Made by a program: the position numbers and the translations under genes. A stretch of 64,000 bases of DNA. Origin: Bacteroidales bacterium Phil6. Its GTDB lineage: Bacteria; Bacteroidota; Bacteroidia; Bacteroidales; F082. The number at the start of each line of letters is the position of its first letter. Position 1 is the stretch's first letter. Below the pieces are notes generated by a model. That model saw only the letters and a program-made list of their open reading frames with translations. It searched no databases and had not been told where the DNA came from. This document shows, piece by piece, positions 52,638-61,341 of the stretch. The stretch is taken from contig NWBN01000006.1 of assembly GCA_002633315.1 (NCBI GenBank), positions 1 to 64,000 on the forward strand, given 5' to 3'.

Positions 52638-54026
52638 TTATATAGGTGCAACAAGATGCAAAAACAAGCCTGACTCGCCAAGTCCGTTGATGCCATATTC
52701 CACACGCAAGACCTTGTCGTAATACGTAACAAAATCTATGCCAACGCCGGTACCGTACAACAAACTGTTCTGCAATACCGACGTAGGGTCATTTTGCATA
52801 TTCCATGTATAAGCCATATCAAAGAAAACATTAAAATACAATGCAAAATGTATCTTTCCAAATTTCTCATTTTTTATCAGTGGGAGATAGGCGACAGTAG
52901 GATTGAGTATTGCTATTTTCAAATTATTTTTAATCAGTGCGAAGTTCATCGCATTGACGACATAGCGTTCATAAGAACGGACAAAATCATTTTTATAACC
53001 CAGACCATCTGTAAGAAAATATGGCACATCATTGGTATTTCCAATTCTTGTCGTAATATTGGATGCCCAATAAAGTCTGCCATAAATCTTTGTATAAAAG
53101 TCAAAAGTGACTTTCCCGTAAAATATATTGAGTTCTTCATTATCGAAAGAAGGTCCGAATTTGGTAAAATCCAGTTCCAAATAATGTCCGTCAAGAGGGT
53201 AATTGTTATCGTCTCTATAATCATGTTTCATGACGACCGACATTGACAAATACTGTATATCAGACACTTCAAATGAATAATCCGGATTCAGCGACATGAT
53301 ACTATCACTAAACCTGTCATTATTGTATTGCAATTTCAGGAACAATCTGTCGCGGTAGCCGAAACGATAATATGGTTGCAAATAAGCATAATACGATTGA
53401 CGTGTAAATCCATTTTCTTCCTTAAAATAAACCACCTTATCGTATTCAGTTTTCAAAGCCACCTCTTTATCTCTCTTGAATCCCCCACTCATCATCAAGC
53501 CGAAGCATTGTCTTTCAGTAATATATGGTATATCATAAGTAATGCTGAACTGTTGGTTGTAACCGCCGATAAGAGTAAAATCGAGTTCGTGCATAAGTCC
53601 CCACATATTATAATAAACAAGGTCGAAACCATAACTCAGACGTGCGAAATTCTTAGTTTCATACCATGAATTAAGATTACGGTCTGCGTATGCAATATAA
53701 GGAATAGGCCAAAAATACCAACGTTCTACAACATTTATAATCAACACCTTACAATTATCACAATTTTTATCATCTTCCAACCTAAAGTCAACGAAGTTAA
53801 ACAAGTCGGTATTAAGAACATTTTCACGGCAATAGCGCAATGTTTCATTTAATGTTGCCATGCTTACAGTATCTCCCGGAGAAAAAGTCAGTTCTCTGAA
53901 AATAATGGAAGGCTTTGTGACTTTATTACCAATTATGTCGATATCAGAGATAATGACATAATCTTCCTCTTGAGCGTATGAAAACAAAGACAAAGCCAAT
54001 CCCAATATCAACAACAATTTTTTCAT
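52638..54026 (-). CDS. POTRA-containing Omp85-type outer-membrane protein
   Basis: A 462-residue exported protein (signal ending LFSYAQ). One POTRA domain (about 25-105, ISDIDIIGNKVTKPSIIFRE) is followed by a bacterial surface antigen barrel of about 350 residues. It is thus a short Omp85 family member with a single POTRA, not BamA (which is encoded downstream). It may resemble the PlpD/FplA-less or TamA-like translocators. The client is unknown. A conspicuous CDNC pair (about residue 92-95) lies in the POTRA. Its start overlaps the CBS gene stop by 4 bp, so the two are translationally coupled. Confidence 0.82.
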   Translation of the reverse strand: MKKLLLILGLALSLFSYAQEEDYVIISDIDIIGNKVTKPSIIFRELTFSPGDTVSMATLNETLRYCRENVLNTDLFNFVDFRLEDDKNCDNCKVLIINVVERWYFWPIPYIAYADRNLNSWYETKNFARLSYGFDLVYYNMWGLMHELDFTLIGGYNQQFSITYDIPYITERQCFGLMMSGGFKRDKEVALKTEYDKVVYFKEENGFTRQSYYAYLQPYYRFGYRDRLFLKLQYNNDRFSDSIMSLNPDYSFEVSDIQYLSMSVVMKHDYRDDNNYPLDGHYLELDFTKFGPSFDNEELNIFYGKVTFDFYTKIYGRLYWASNITTRIGNTNDVPYFLTDGLGYKNDFVRSYERYVVNAMNFALIKNNLKIAILNPTVAYLPLIKNEKFGKIHFALYFNVFFDMAYTWNMQNDPTSVLQNSLLYGTGVGIDFVTYYDKVLRVEYGINGLGESGLFLHLVAPI

Positions 54027-54679
54027 ATATCGAGGAACTTCATAAAAGACTCAAAACGTTCTCTTAAATCGTCATTACCCACATTATCAAATGAGCCTGA
54101 TACGTTATAATCAAATCTTCTGAGTGTCTGAATGACAGCAGAAGCATCTATAAGATTTATCTTTATGCAAATAGTTATTCGAGAAGATTCTGTTTTATTG
54201 CAAAGCATGAGACTCAATATTTTGGCATTATTTTCTTCCATAAGTCGGGCTATCTCTCCAAGAGAATAGTCATTGACTCCCATTTCAATCATTATCAAAG
54301 CGCCGGGCTCTGAAACAGAAAGCACATCCGCCATATAATCTATCAGACCACTAAATGTAATGACACCCAAATAATTATCTAAACGGTCGATGACAGGCAA
54401 CAATGGCAAATGATACATCTTAAACATTTTAAGTACGTCGAAGACATGTTGATTATCATAAACAAAAGGAGCAACATTAAGTTTCATATCTCCTATTTTG
54501 CCATCTAAATTATCATAACGATAAATATCATTGTCCGACAAGAGAGTTATCAGTTTACGGTCATCAACGACAGGGATGCAAGATATGCGCAAATCATTCA
54601 TACAGTCGAGAGCATTGCGGCATGAATCATTTACTGAAAGAGGCATTACATCATTCGACAACAGGTCAGCAGCAGTCAT
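54023..54679 (-). CDS. CBS-pair protein with C-terminal ACT-like region
   Basis: A 218-residue protein. Two CBS motifs span about 5-120 (CIPVVDDRKLITLLSDNDIY and LLPVIDRLDNYLGVITFSGL). The last about 90 residues (ALIMIEMGVNDYSLGEIARL onwards) have a beta-alpha-beta-beta-alpha pattern like an ACT domain. CBS pairs commonly sense adenosine nucleotides, but no enzyme domain is attached, so it may be a small regulator. An in-frame TTG precedes the ATG at 54677-54679. The gene is 2 bp after rsgA and overlaps the POTRA barrel gene by 4 bp. Confidence 0.85.
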   Translation of the reverse strand: MTAADLLSNDVMPLSVNDSCRNALDCMNDLRISCIPVVDDRKLITLLSDNDIYRYDNLDGKIGDMKLNVAPFVYDNQHVFDVLKMFKMYHLPLLPVIDRLDNYLGVITFSGLIDYMADVLSVSEPGALIMIEMGVNDYSLGEIARLMEENNAKILSLMLCNKTESSRITICIKINLIDASAVIQTLRRFDYNVSGSFDNVGNDDLRERFESFMKFLDI

Positions 54680-54681
54680 AA

Positions 54682-55590
54682 TCAATCATCCATCATATTA
54701 CAATAGTCATTATAACGCCATTTTGCTATAACATGTTGTTCGACGGCATCTTTTATAGCACAATGAGGCTCATGCAGGTGGGTACAATTACTGAATCTAC
54801 AGTTATGCATCAAGGCACGCATTTCGGGAAAACGCTGGGCGAGAGTATTTTTCTCCAAGTCGAACAAACCGAATTCTTTAATGCCGGGAGTATCAATGAT
54901 AAAGCCACCGAAACACAGAGGGAACATTTGTGCGTATGTAGTAGTATGTTTTCCTTTCTCATGCACATCGGATATCTCTCCAACTTTAAGATTCAATGCA
55001 GGGTCGAGTCTGTTCGACAATGCCGACTTGCCCACCCCGGAATGTCCGGAAAAAAGACTCACTTTATCTTTCATAATATCCTGTAGTCTATCACATTGAA
55101 AACCGGTGAGGGCAGACACCATAAACGACTCATAGCCAATAGATTTATATACACTTATCAACTCTTCCGCCATCGCTGTCTGTTCTTCATCATACAAGTC
55201 GCATTTGTTAAACACTATGACAGAAGGTATATGATAAGCCTCTGCCGTAACAAGGAAACGGTCGATAAAACCTGTAGAAGTCTTTGGCTGAGCCACAGTA
55301 GCTATCAAGACAGCCTGGTCTATATTGGCAGCTATTATATGTGATTCTTTTGACAGATTCACCGACTTGCGTACAATGACATTGTTACGTTTCAGCACTT
55401 TGTCGATGACGCAGGTATCTTTATCACGTTCTTTTTCAAAATTGACCTTATCACCCACTGCAACAGGATTAGTAGAACGCAGGCCGTCGAGACGCATCTT
55501 GCCTCTCAGACGACAACTCCACACAGTGCCATTGTCGTCCTGTACCTCATACCAACTGCCTGTTGATTTAATAACTCTTCCTATGGGCAT
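54682..55590 (-). CDS. rsgA: Ribosome small subunit GTPase RsgA
   Basis: A 302-residue circularly permuted GTPase. An N-terminal OB domain (about 1-65) is followed by G motifs in the order G4-G5-G1-G2-G3: FNKCDL, then SGHSGVGKSAL (G1) and IDTPGIKEFGL (G3). A C-terminal zinc finger follows, with CRFSNCTHLHEPHC. RsgA acts in late 30S maturation. The reading frame stays open to 55683, but the -7 box at 55604-55611 and the family start MPIGRVIKSTGSWY set the ATG at 55588-55590. It heads the long envelope operon. Confidence 0.96.
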   Translation of the reverse strand: MPIGRVIKSTGSWYEVQDDNGTVWSCRLRGKMRLDGLRSTNPVAVGDKVNFEKERDKDTCVIDKVLKRNNVIVRKSVNLSKESHIIAANIDQAVLIATVAQPKTSTGFIDRFLVTAEAYHIPSVIVFNKCDLYDEEQTAMAEELISVYKSIGYESFMVSALTGFQCDRLQDIMKDKVSLFSGHSGVGKSALSNRLDPALNLKVGEISDVHEKGKHTTTYAQMFPLCFGGFIIDTPGIKEFGLFDLEKNTLAQRFPEMRALMHNCRFSNCTHLHEPHCAIKDAVEQHVIAKWRYNDYCNMMDD

Positions 55591-55603
55591 AATTATTTTT
55601 GTG

Positions 55604-55611
55604 CAAAGGTA
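55604..55611 (-). promoter_or_regulatory. Bacteroidota -7 box, rsgA/envelope operon promoter
   Basis: TACCTTTG on the minus strand, 13 nt before the rsgA ATG, so the leader is only about 8 nt. It is the likely main promoter for rsgA down to bamA and skp. Confidence 0.65.
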
Positions 55612-55698
55612 ATATTTTTTATCAAATATGACATAAAACACAGAAAAACAAATAATATTATGGAAAATATCGTTAAAAACCAATATGACATCATACTA

Positions 55699-56796
55699 TC
55701 AATTTTTACGATAACGTTTTCCCGGCAAGGCAGATAGCACACCGTCGAACTCGAGTGACAGCAGCACCGACGCCAATTTCGGCAAAGACATATTTGTTTC
55801 AGTAATTATTTTATCGATATGCACCACCTCATCCGGGCCAAAGGCATTCAACACAAGTTGTTCATCAGAATTAAACTCTCGAAACAAGCGCATTTGTTTG
55901 TTGGGCATCTCAACATCAGTATCCCATCGCATCACATAACGTATATCTGCCACATCAAGTATAAGGTTAGCTTTATTATTTTTTATCAAATGGTTACACC
56001 CCTCGCTAAACAAGTCGCCGGCTCTGCCGGGAAAGGCAAATACATCTCTATCATAAGAATCAGCTATGTCTGCAGTTATCAAGGCACCGCCTTTAAGAGC
56101 ACTTTCCACGACTACAAGGCAATCTATCATGCCTGCTACTATCCTATTTCTCTGAGGAAAATTCTCTTTCTCCGGAAGTGTTCCATACAGATATTCTGTC
56201 AAAAGACCACCATTCTGCAACATGGATTGCGCAAGTTTACGGTTTCCATTAGGATAAATCATTTGCAAGCCATGGCCGAGGACACCTACCGTAGGAATAT
56301 TAAATTTAATTGCCGAACGATGAGCAATAGTATCAATACCATAGGCGAGTCCACTAACAATCAGCACATTATCAGCTGTCAGTTGTTCCACTGTTTTTTC
56401 TGTCATTGCCCTGCCATAGTCCGAGGCATTTCTCGTTCCCACAATACCTACCACACGACATGCATTAAGATTTGCCACACCTTTATAATAAAGCATCACG
56501 GGACTGTCATTGCAATGTTGCAATCTCTTTGGGTAATCAGGGTCGAGATAAAACAGAGGTTTTATATTCATTTTCTCTAAATATTTAATCTCTTTCTCTG
56601 CACGCGACAACACCTTTTGTGATATAATGGCAGCAATACTTTTGGCATTGAGACCGGCTACAGCTTCAAGATTGCGTTTTTTCTCCTTAAAGACAGCTTC
56701 AGCTCCACCGCAATACGCTATCAGTTTTTTCCCACCTATATTGCCTATTCCTGGTACAAGAGTAATGCCTATCTTATATAACAAATCGTTCGTCAT
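55699..56796 (-). CDS. dprA: DNA-processing protein DprA
   Basis: A 365-residue DprA/Smf protein. An N-terminal helical region (about 1-60, VPGIGNIGGKKL) is followed by the Rossmann domain with GIVGTRNASDYG, VSGLAYGIDTIAHR and GVLGHGLQMIYPNGNR. A C-terminal winged helix (about 305-365) ends the protein. It loads RecA onto incoming single-stranded DNA during natural transformation and may have other roles. The earlier ATG at 56811 lies upstream of the promoter box, so MTNDLLYKIG (56794-56796) is chosen. The mRNA would be nearly leaderless. Confidence 0.93.
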   Translation of the reverse strand: MTNDLLYKIGITLVPGIGNIGGKKLIAYCGGAEAVFKEKKRNLEAVAGLNAKSIAAIISQKVLSRAEKEIKYLEKMNIKPLFYLDPDYPKRLQHCNDSPVMLYYKGVANLNACRVVGIVGTRNASDYGRAMTEKTVEQLTADNVLIVSGLAYGIDTIAHRSAIKFNIPTVGVLGHGLQMIYPNGNRKLAQSMLQNGGLLTEYLYGTLPEKENFPQRNRIVAGMIDCLVVVESALKGGALITADIADSYDRDVFAFPGRAGDLFSEGCNHLIKNNKANLILDVADIRYVMRWDTDVEMPNKQMRLFREFNSDEQLVLNAFGPDEVVHIDKIITETNMSLPKLASVLLSLEFDGVLSALPGKRYRKN

Positions 56797-56800
56797 GAAG

Positions 56801-56808
56801 CAAAAATA
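56801..56808 (-). promoter_or_regulatory. -7 box abutting the dprA start codon
   Basis: TATTTTTG on the minus strand ends 4 nt before the dprA ATG. The predicted transcription start falls on or next to the codon. Confidence 0.55.
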
Positions 56809-57040
56809 CACATAATATCACATTATATATCAATTATTTATGTTAATTTTTATTTACATTTAAAGATAAAATTCATAATTAAAATGTTAAAATGACATAA
56901 AAAAAATGATATTTTTTTCTTTAAAAATAAAAATGTAAAAAAATATTAAGGATGCACGCAAAATCGCAAACATTAAAAAGCATGTTGAAAAGATTTTTCA
57001 ACAACAGAAGCATAAACATGAACATCACAAAAATTATATA

Positions 57041-57048
57041 TATATTTG
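57041..57048 (+). promoter_or_regulatory. Bacteroidota -7 box, glycosyltransferase promoter
   Basis: TATATTTG lies 13 nt upstream of the TTG at 57062 and supports that codon as the start. Confidence 0.6.
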
Positions 57049-57061
57049 CAAAAACAAAATT

Positions 57062-58141
57062 TTGGGAAAGAGAATATTAGTCAGTCCGTTAAACTGGGGA
57101 TTAGGACATGCGACACGATGTCTTCCTATCATAAGATCCCTTGTAAATCAGGGCAACAAAGTAATTATTGCTGCTGACGGAGGAGCATTGTCATTTTTAC
57201 AGAAGGCAATGCCGGAATTGGAGTTCATCAAACTTCCGGGATTCAATGCCACATACAGCAAAAGGAACTCACAGGCATTAAAGATAGCGATTTCAACACC
57301 AAGAGCATTAAGGGATTTCAGCAACGAGCATCAACAACTCGACACCATAGTAAAAGATTACAACATAGAAGCCATAATATCGGACAACAGATTCGGCTGT
57401 TGGAACAAAAATGTAAAATCTGTTTTTATAACGCACCAATTGCACATCAGCATACCGAAATTATGGAGATGGACTGCTCCTATTGTAAACAGCATCAATT
57501 ACAGTTACATAAAACATTATGATGAGTTATGGATTCCTGATGCCGAGGGAAACAACAACCTTGCAGGAACCTTGTCGCATCCTGCCAATCTGCCGATAAA
57601 AACATCATACATAGGATACCTAAGCAGATTTTATGCCGACAGCTTGCCAAACAACGAAAAAGACACAGACTATCTCGTGATACTATCAGGACCGGAGCCG
57701 CAACGCACCATACTCGAAAAGATTATCATAAAACAGGCTTACACAATAAAAGAAAAAATAGTAATCCTGCGTGCCATGCCCGACTGTCTCAACATGATAA
57801 AGGATTTACCGGACAATGTAACCACATTCAATCATGTCGATGACGAAATGTTCGTCAATCTTGTCAGTTCAGCACGCAACATCATCTGCCGTGGAGGTTA
57901 TTCTTCTCTCATGGATCTCATACGTCTAAACCGAAGTGCATTTCTAATTCCTACGCCGGGACAAACCGAACAAGAATATCTGTCACAATACCTGTTCAAT
58001 AAAGGATTGTTCGGTTATTGCAGACAAAAAGACTTCAAATTCAAAAATGTTGCAATTCCACAAACAGACTTGCGCAGCATTTACCATGACGATAGCGACA
58101 ACTTAAATACATTTTTAGAACAATGGTGCAAGACGATATGA
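57062..58141 (+). CDS. MurG/GT28-like glycosyltransferase
   Basis: A 359-residue GT-B fold enzyme. The N-terminus GKRILVSPLNWGLGHATRCL carries the glycine-rich GHATR loop of the family. The C-terminal half has RGGYSSLMDL and IPTPGQTEQEYLS, the GT28 nucleotide-sugar binding motif. No ATG fits, so TTG at 57062-57064 is the likely start, in agreement with the promoter. The family includes MurG and lipid-linked glycosyltransferases, and this one lacks obvious membrane helices. The acceptor is unknown; membrane lipid or teichoic-like glycan is only a guess. It is a single-gene unit. Confidence 0.8.
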   Translation: MGKRILVSPLNWGLGHATRCLPIIRSLVNQGNKVIIAADGGALSFLQKAMPELEFIKLPGFNATYSKRNSQALKIAISTPRALRDFSNEHQQLDTIVKDYNIEAIISDNRFGCWNKNVKSVFITHQLHISIPKLWRWTAPIVNSINYSYIKHYDELWIPDAEGNNNLAGTLSHPANLPIKTSYIGYLSRFYADSLPNNEKDTDYLVILSGPEPQRTILEKIIIKQAYTIKEKIVILRAMPDCLNMIKDLPDNVTTFNHVDDEMFVNLVSSARNIICRGGYSSLMDLIRLNRSAFLIPTPGQTEQEYLSQYLFNKGLFGYCRQKDFKFKNVAIPQTDLRSIYHDDSDNLNTFLEQWCKTI

Positions 58142-58317
58142 CTGTGTATGTCTATTACCGTCATGATATTTTGAAATATTGATTGTTTCCTGTTTCTGTC
58201 ATTAAACTTTATCTGTCCCATTGTTTATACAAACTTTCAAAAATCACATCCGCATGATTTACGACAAAACACAAGTATCATTTATTAAGTATGAAATAAT
58301 AATATCAAAATATTTTA

Positions 58318-58325
58318 TATATTTG
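58318..58325 (+). promoter_or_regulatory. Bacteroidota -7 box, lgt promoter
   Basis: TATATTTG, 16 nt upstream of the lgt ATG at 58342. Confidence 0.65.
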
Positions 58326-58341
58326 CAAAAAATACAACGAT

Positions 58342-59187
58342 ATGACGACTAATTTTATCATCTGGAATGTTGACCCGATAAGTTTTGTTATTCCTGAATG
58401 GTTTCCTTTGATTGGCGGAAGACCTATTGCCTGGTATGGTATTATATGGGCTGCAGTATTTGTCATAGGTTTTTTCATAATGAAGATAATTTACCGCAAG
58501 GAAAAAATACAAGCCGATTATTTGGACAAGTTATTTGTATATATGATCATTTCATCTATCATAGGAGCACGTTTAGGACATTGTTTATTTTATGACCCGG
58601 CATATTATTTTTCCAATCCAATAAAGTTTTTGGCTGTATGGGAAGGAGGATTAGCAAGTCATGGAGGAGCCATAGGCATTCTAATCGGATTATATTTATA
58701 CTCTAAGAAAACGAAATTGCCATATATATGGATTTTAGACCGTATCGTCATACCTGTAGCATTGGCAGGAGCCTTGATACGTTTTGGGAATCTGTTAAAT
58801 TCCGAAATTTACGGCACACCTACCGATATGCCATGGGGTTTTAAATTCGTAAGAGACTATCCTATCGGAACGCCCTTAGAAAACATTCCTGCATGTCATC
58901 CTACACAAATATATGAGTCATTATTCTGCATCTTCACCTTTGCATATCTTTTGTTCGCCTATTTCAAACAAGACATGGGCAAAAGATATCCGGGACTGAT
59001 GTTCAGCATTTTCCTCATCGTTATTTTCGGTTCCCGCATCATCATAGAGTTCATCAAAAATCCTCAGGTCGAGGCTGAATTACAGATGACATTCGACATT
59101 GGACAATGGTTAAGTTTTCCCTTTATATTAATAGGTGTAATAATGATGGTGATGAGTTTAAAAGGGAAATTCAGGCCCAAATCATAA
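58342..59187 (+). CDS. lgt: Prolipoprotein diacylglyceryl transferase Lgt
   Basis: A 281-residue inner-membrane enzyme with about seven hydrophobic helices. Lgt signatures include the arginine-rich GARLGHCLFY, LASHGGAIGI (catalytic His region), RFGNLLNSEIYG, and HPTQIYES. It moves a diacylglyceryl group from phosphatidylglycerol to the lipobox cysteine of prolipoproteins, and several such lipoproteins are encoded in this window. The C-terminus carries a short basic tail (KGKFRPKS). It is a single-gene unit with its own promoter and is followed by a hairpin. Confidence 0.96.
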   Translation: MTTNFIIWNVDPISFVIPEWFPLIGGRPIAWYGIIWAAVFVIGFFIMKIIYRKEKIQADYLDKLFVYMIISSIIGARLGHCLFYDPAYYFSNPIKFLAVWEGGLASHGGAIGILIGLYLYSKKTKLPYIWILDRIVIPVALAGALIRFGNLLNSEIYGTPTDMPWGFKFVRDYPIGTPLENIPACHPTQIYESLFCIFTFAYLLFAYFKQDMGKRYPGLMFSIFLIVIFGSRIIIEFIKNPQVEAELQMTFDIGQWLSFPFILIGVIMMVMSLKGKFRPKS

Positions 59188-59230
59188 AATTCATTTACGA
59201 AACGAACGGAGAACATGAGTGCCGTCATAC

Positions 59231-59281
59231 AATGACAGCGACTCAAAAAATCTATTTCTGACGAGATGAGTCGCTATCATT
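59231..59281. terminator. Hairpin between convergent lgt and PorT-like genes
   Basis: 14-bp arms (59231-59244/59268-59281: AATGACAGCGACTC with GAGTCGCTATCATT) contain one mismatch and enclose a 23-nt loop. No T run follows on either strand. It probably forms both transcript ends. Confidence 0.5.
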
Positions 59282-59289
59282 ATGCATTA

Positions 59290-60141
59290 TCAATATCTTC
59301 TGTCAAACTTATTACCGAAGTCTGAACATCCGTTATTTTTAGAGAATTTAAGAGGCAGACCTATACTTATCATGGCTTCAATGCCTCTATTATATCTGTG
59401 ACCTGTGACATTATAAGCATTTACATTACCTGAGATTGCGCTATCATCTTTTTCCATTGATGAGTAAGTATCGATAAAACCACAGTTATATGCGGCTTCA
59501 ATTTTCCACACCAAGGAAAATCTTTGGAAATCCATATTAAACCGTAATCCCACACCTGCGACTACCCCCATGGTAAAAGTTTTCATATTAGCTTTACCAA
59601 TCTCGACAGACACAGACTCCTCCTCAAGTACAGTTCCATTTTGCATTTTATTCAACGAGATATTGCCGCCGAGCAGGAAACCGGCATCAGGAGCAGCGAA
59701 GATATATGGATTGAACCAGTCTGATATAACAAAACGATATATTACAGGTATTCTAAAATCTATATAGAAAGACTCTATGTTATAATTGGTTATCACATCA
59801 GTAATATTCTGTTCCTGTTCTTCTCTTGCCACAAAAGATTTATCGGTTCCTCTGCCGACCAACATTAATTCCGGAGCTAAAGAAAGTCCTCCCATAACAG
59901 GTATTTCGACAAAAACGCCTCCGATAGGTCGAAAATTTTTATTTTCATCTAGATCATTAAGAGCCTTATCAGTAAAAACCATATTTGCCATATTCAACCC
60001 TCCTTTAAGACCTATCATGACAGCTTTCGACCTGTCCTTGTCACCTTTTTTTTGGAATTTGTTAAACACCAACCCATCTTGAGCCATCAAATTACCCACA
60101 AGACAAACAAAACAAACAGCAAGTAAAAATATCTTTTTCAT
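59290..60141 (-). CDS. PorT-family outer-membrane beta-barrel protein
   Basis: A 283-residue exported protein (signal ending GNLMAQ). The mature part starts with a basic stretch, then IGLKGGLNMANMVF and GGVFVEIPVMGGLSLAPELM, the pattern of PorT/OMP_b-brl_2 small barrels. Strands alternate to the last one (ISIGLPLKFS). P. gingivalis PorT is a T9SS factor, but the family also contains many barrels with unknown function, so T9SS is only possible. It is 25 bp downstream of a lipoprotein gene on the same strand and likely co-transcribed with it. Confidence 0.8.
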   Translation of the reverse strand: MKKIFLLAVCFVCLVGNLMAQDGLVFNKFQKKGDKDRSKAVMIGLKGGLNMANMVFTDKALNDLDENKNFRPIGGVFVEIPVMGGLSLAPELMLVGRGTDKSFVAREEQEQNITDVITNYNIESFYIDFRIPVIYRFVISDWFNPYIFAAPDAGFLLGGNISLNKMQNGTVLEEESVSVEIGKANMKTFTMGVVAGVGLRFNMDFQRFSLVWKIEAAYNCGFIDTYSSMEKDDSAISGNVNAYNVTGHRYNRGIEAMISIGLPLKFSKNNGCSDFGNKFDRRY

Positions 60142-60166
60142 TTTCTAATCAATTTAGTGTAAAACA

Positions 60167-60913
60167 TTATTCTTCATTGACATTAATCCTCGGTGCGATG
60201 CCGTCACCACTGGATTTAAAAATTTTCTTACTATTTCTATAATTGTCAAAATAGGCTTGATATGCATCCGGAGAGTAGCTGATAATATCATTGACATATT
60301 CAAAAACATGAATATTTTCTATTCCAATCTCAGTAATCCTGCCAACAATCACAATCAATGATGAGAACTGAGCTGTCAAAGATTGTACATATTCGCCGAA
60401 ATACATGGTATTACTAAAATAGACATCACAAAGTCCATACATAGTAATATTCTCGCCATCACCTCTTACATAAATGGTATCGGAAGAATACGAACTTATC
60501 ACATGACGGTCAAACTCCTGTCCCCATTCATCTACAACATGGAACAAACTGTCGAATTCCATTTCGAACGACACAACTCCATTATGTTGGTCTTTCAAAT
60601 TTATATTGTAAAATGCACTTGAAACACCAACCAAATCAATTGTAGAATAGACATACTCACACGGATCAATCCTAAAGTCACCTTCAACCTTGGCAGGATA
60701 CCAACCTCCCATTGTTATCACCTGTGCATTGTTAACATAACCTCTGAGGTCATTATTTATAAAAGACATTACATCAGGAGGAGCGATTTCTTCAATATCC
60801 TTGAAATAGGACTCATCTCCCATCGGAATCAATGTTGTACTATCATTCTTGGTACAACTCGACAAACCGATAAAAAACAAAACTGCATAGAGCAAATAAA
60901 ATCTGAAATTCAT
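60167..60913 (-). CDS. Lipoprotein of unknown function
   Basis: A 248-residue lipoprotein (lipobox IGLSSC, Cys about residue 20). The mature protein is acidic and strand-rich, with a central region FYNINLKDQHNGVVSFEMEF and no catalytic motif that I can see. A small CxY pattern (IDPCEYVYS) and Cys (GLCDVYF) might form a disulfide. It begins a two-gene unit with the PorT-like gene. Its 5' side is a 668-bp gene-free stretch. Confidence 0.65.
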   Translation of the reverse strand: MNFRFYLLYAVLFFIGLSSCTKNDSTTLIPMGDESYFKDIEEIAPPDVMSFINNDLRGYVNNAQVITMGGWYPAKVEGDFRIDPCEYVYSTIDLVGVSSAFYNINLKDQHNGVVSFEMEFDSLFHVVDEWGQEFDRHVISSYSSDTIYVRGDGENITMYGLCDVYFSNTMYFGEYVQSLTAQFSSLIVIVGRITEIGIENIHVFEYVNDIISYSPDAYQAYFDNYRNSKKIFKSSGDGIAPRINVNEE

Positions 60914-61199
60914 AAAAACACGATTTTTGATCCAAATTCCAATTATCTATGAATCAATAATTTAACAAAACAAACATCACCCTTTTCATTAAAACACGGC
61001 TTGGTTTTCATCAAAAGTCGTAAGATAAAATAAAGGACTTGCTAAAATAAGACTTTTTTAGATATATACAACATTTTCTTATTATTTTTTAACATTTGCA
61101 TTTTTTGTAAAAAGCGCAAATATTAGTTATCCACAAAAAACATATCACATCATACCATTAAAAAAGTAAATTATAGGAAACAACAAACTGAAGCAAAAC

Positions 61200-61230
61200 A
61201 AAAAAGCCCGCAACTGTTATAGATGCGGGC
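61200..61230 (-). terminator. Orphan terminator of a candidate small transcript
   Basis: The minus strand reads GCCCGCA, an 11-nt loop, TGCGGGC, then six T. It has no annotated gene directly upstream, so it suggests a short transcript starting at the 61444-61451 promoter. Confidence 0.85.
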
Positions 61231-61318
61231 AAAGTACTAAAAACAATCCTCTACAACCAAATAGATAGAAAGGATATATCTGATTAGCAAATGATTATGT
61301 ACGAATATAAAAATATGT

Positions 61319-61341
61319 ATATAATTGATAATCAATTATAT
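61319..61341. repeat. Perfect 23-bp palindrome inside the candidate small RNA
   Basis: Arms ATATAATTGAT and ATCAATTATAT flank one A. It would form an AT-rich hairpin in the transcript, or it may be a protein-binding site in the DNA. Confidence 0.55.

Noticed and set aside
55591..55683. N-terminal extension of RsgA
   Set aside because: The -7 box at 55604-55611 falls inside it, and RsgA proteins start at the OB fold.
56973..57074. 33-codon frame upstream of and overlapping the glycosyltransferase start
   Set aside because: The -7 promoter box for the glycosyltransferase lies inside it, its codons are AT-driven, and no domain or initiation context supports it.
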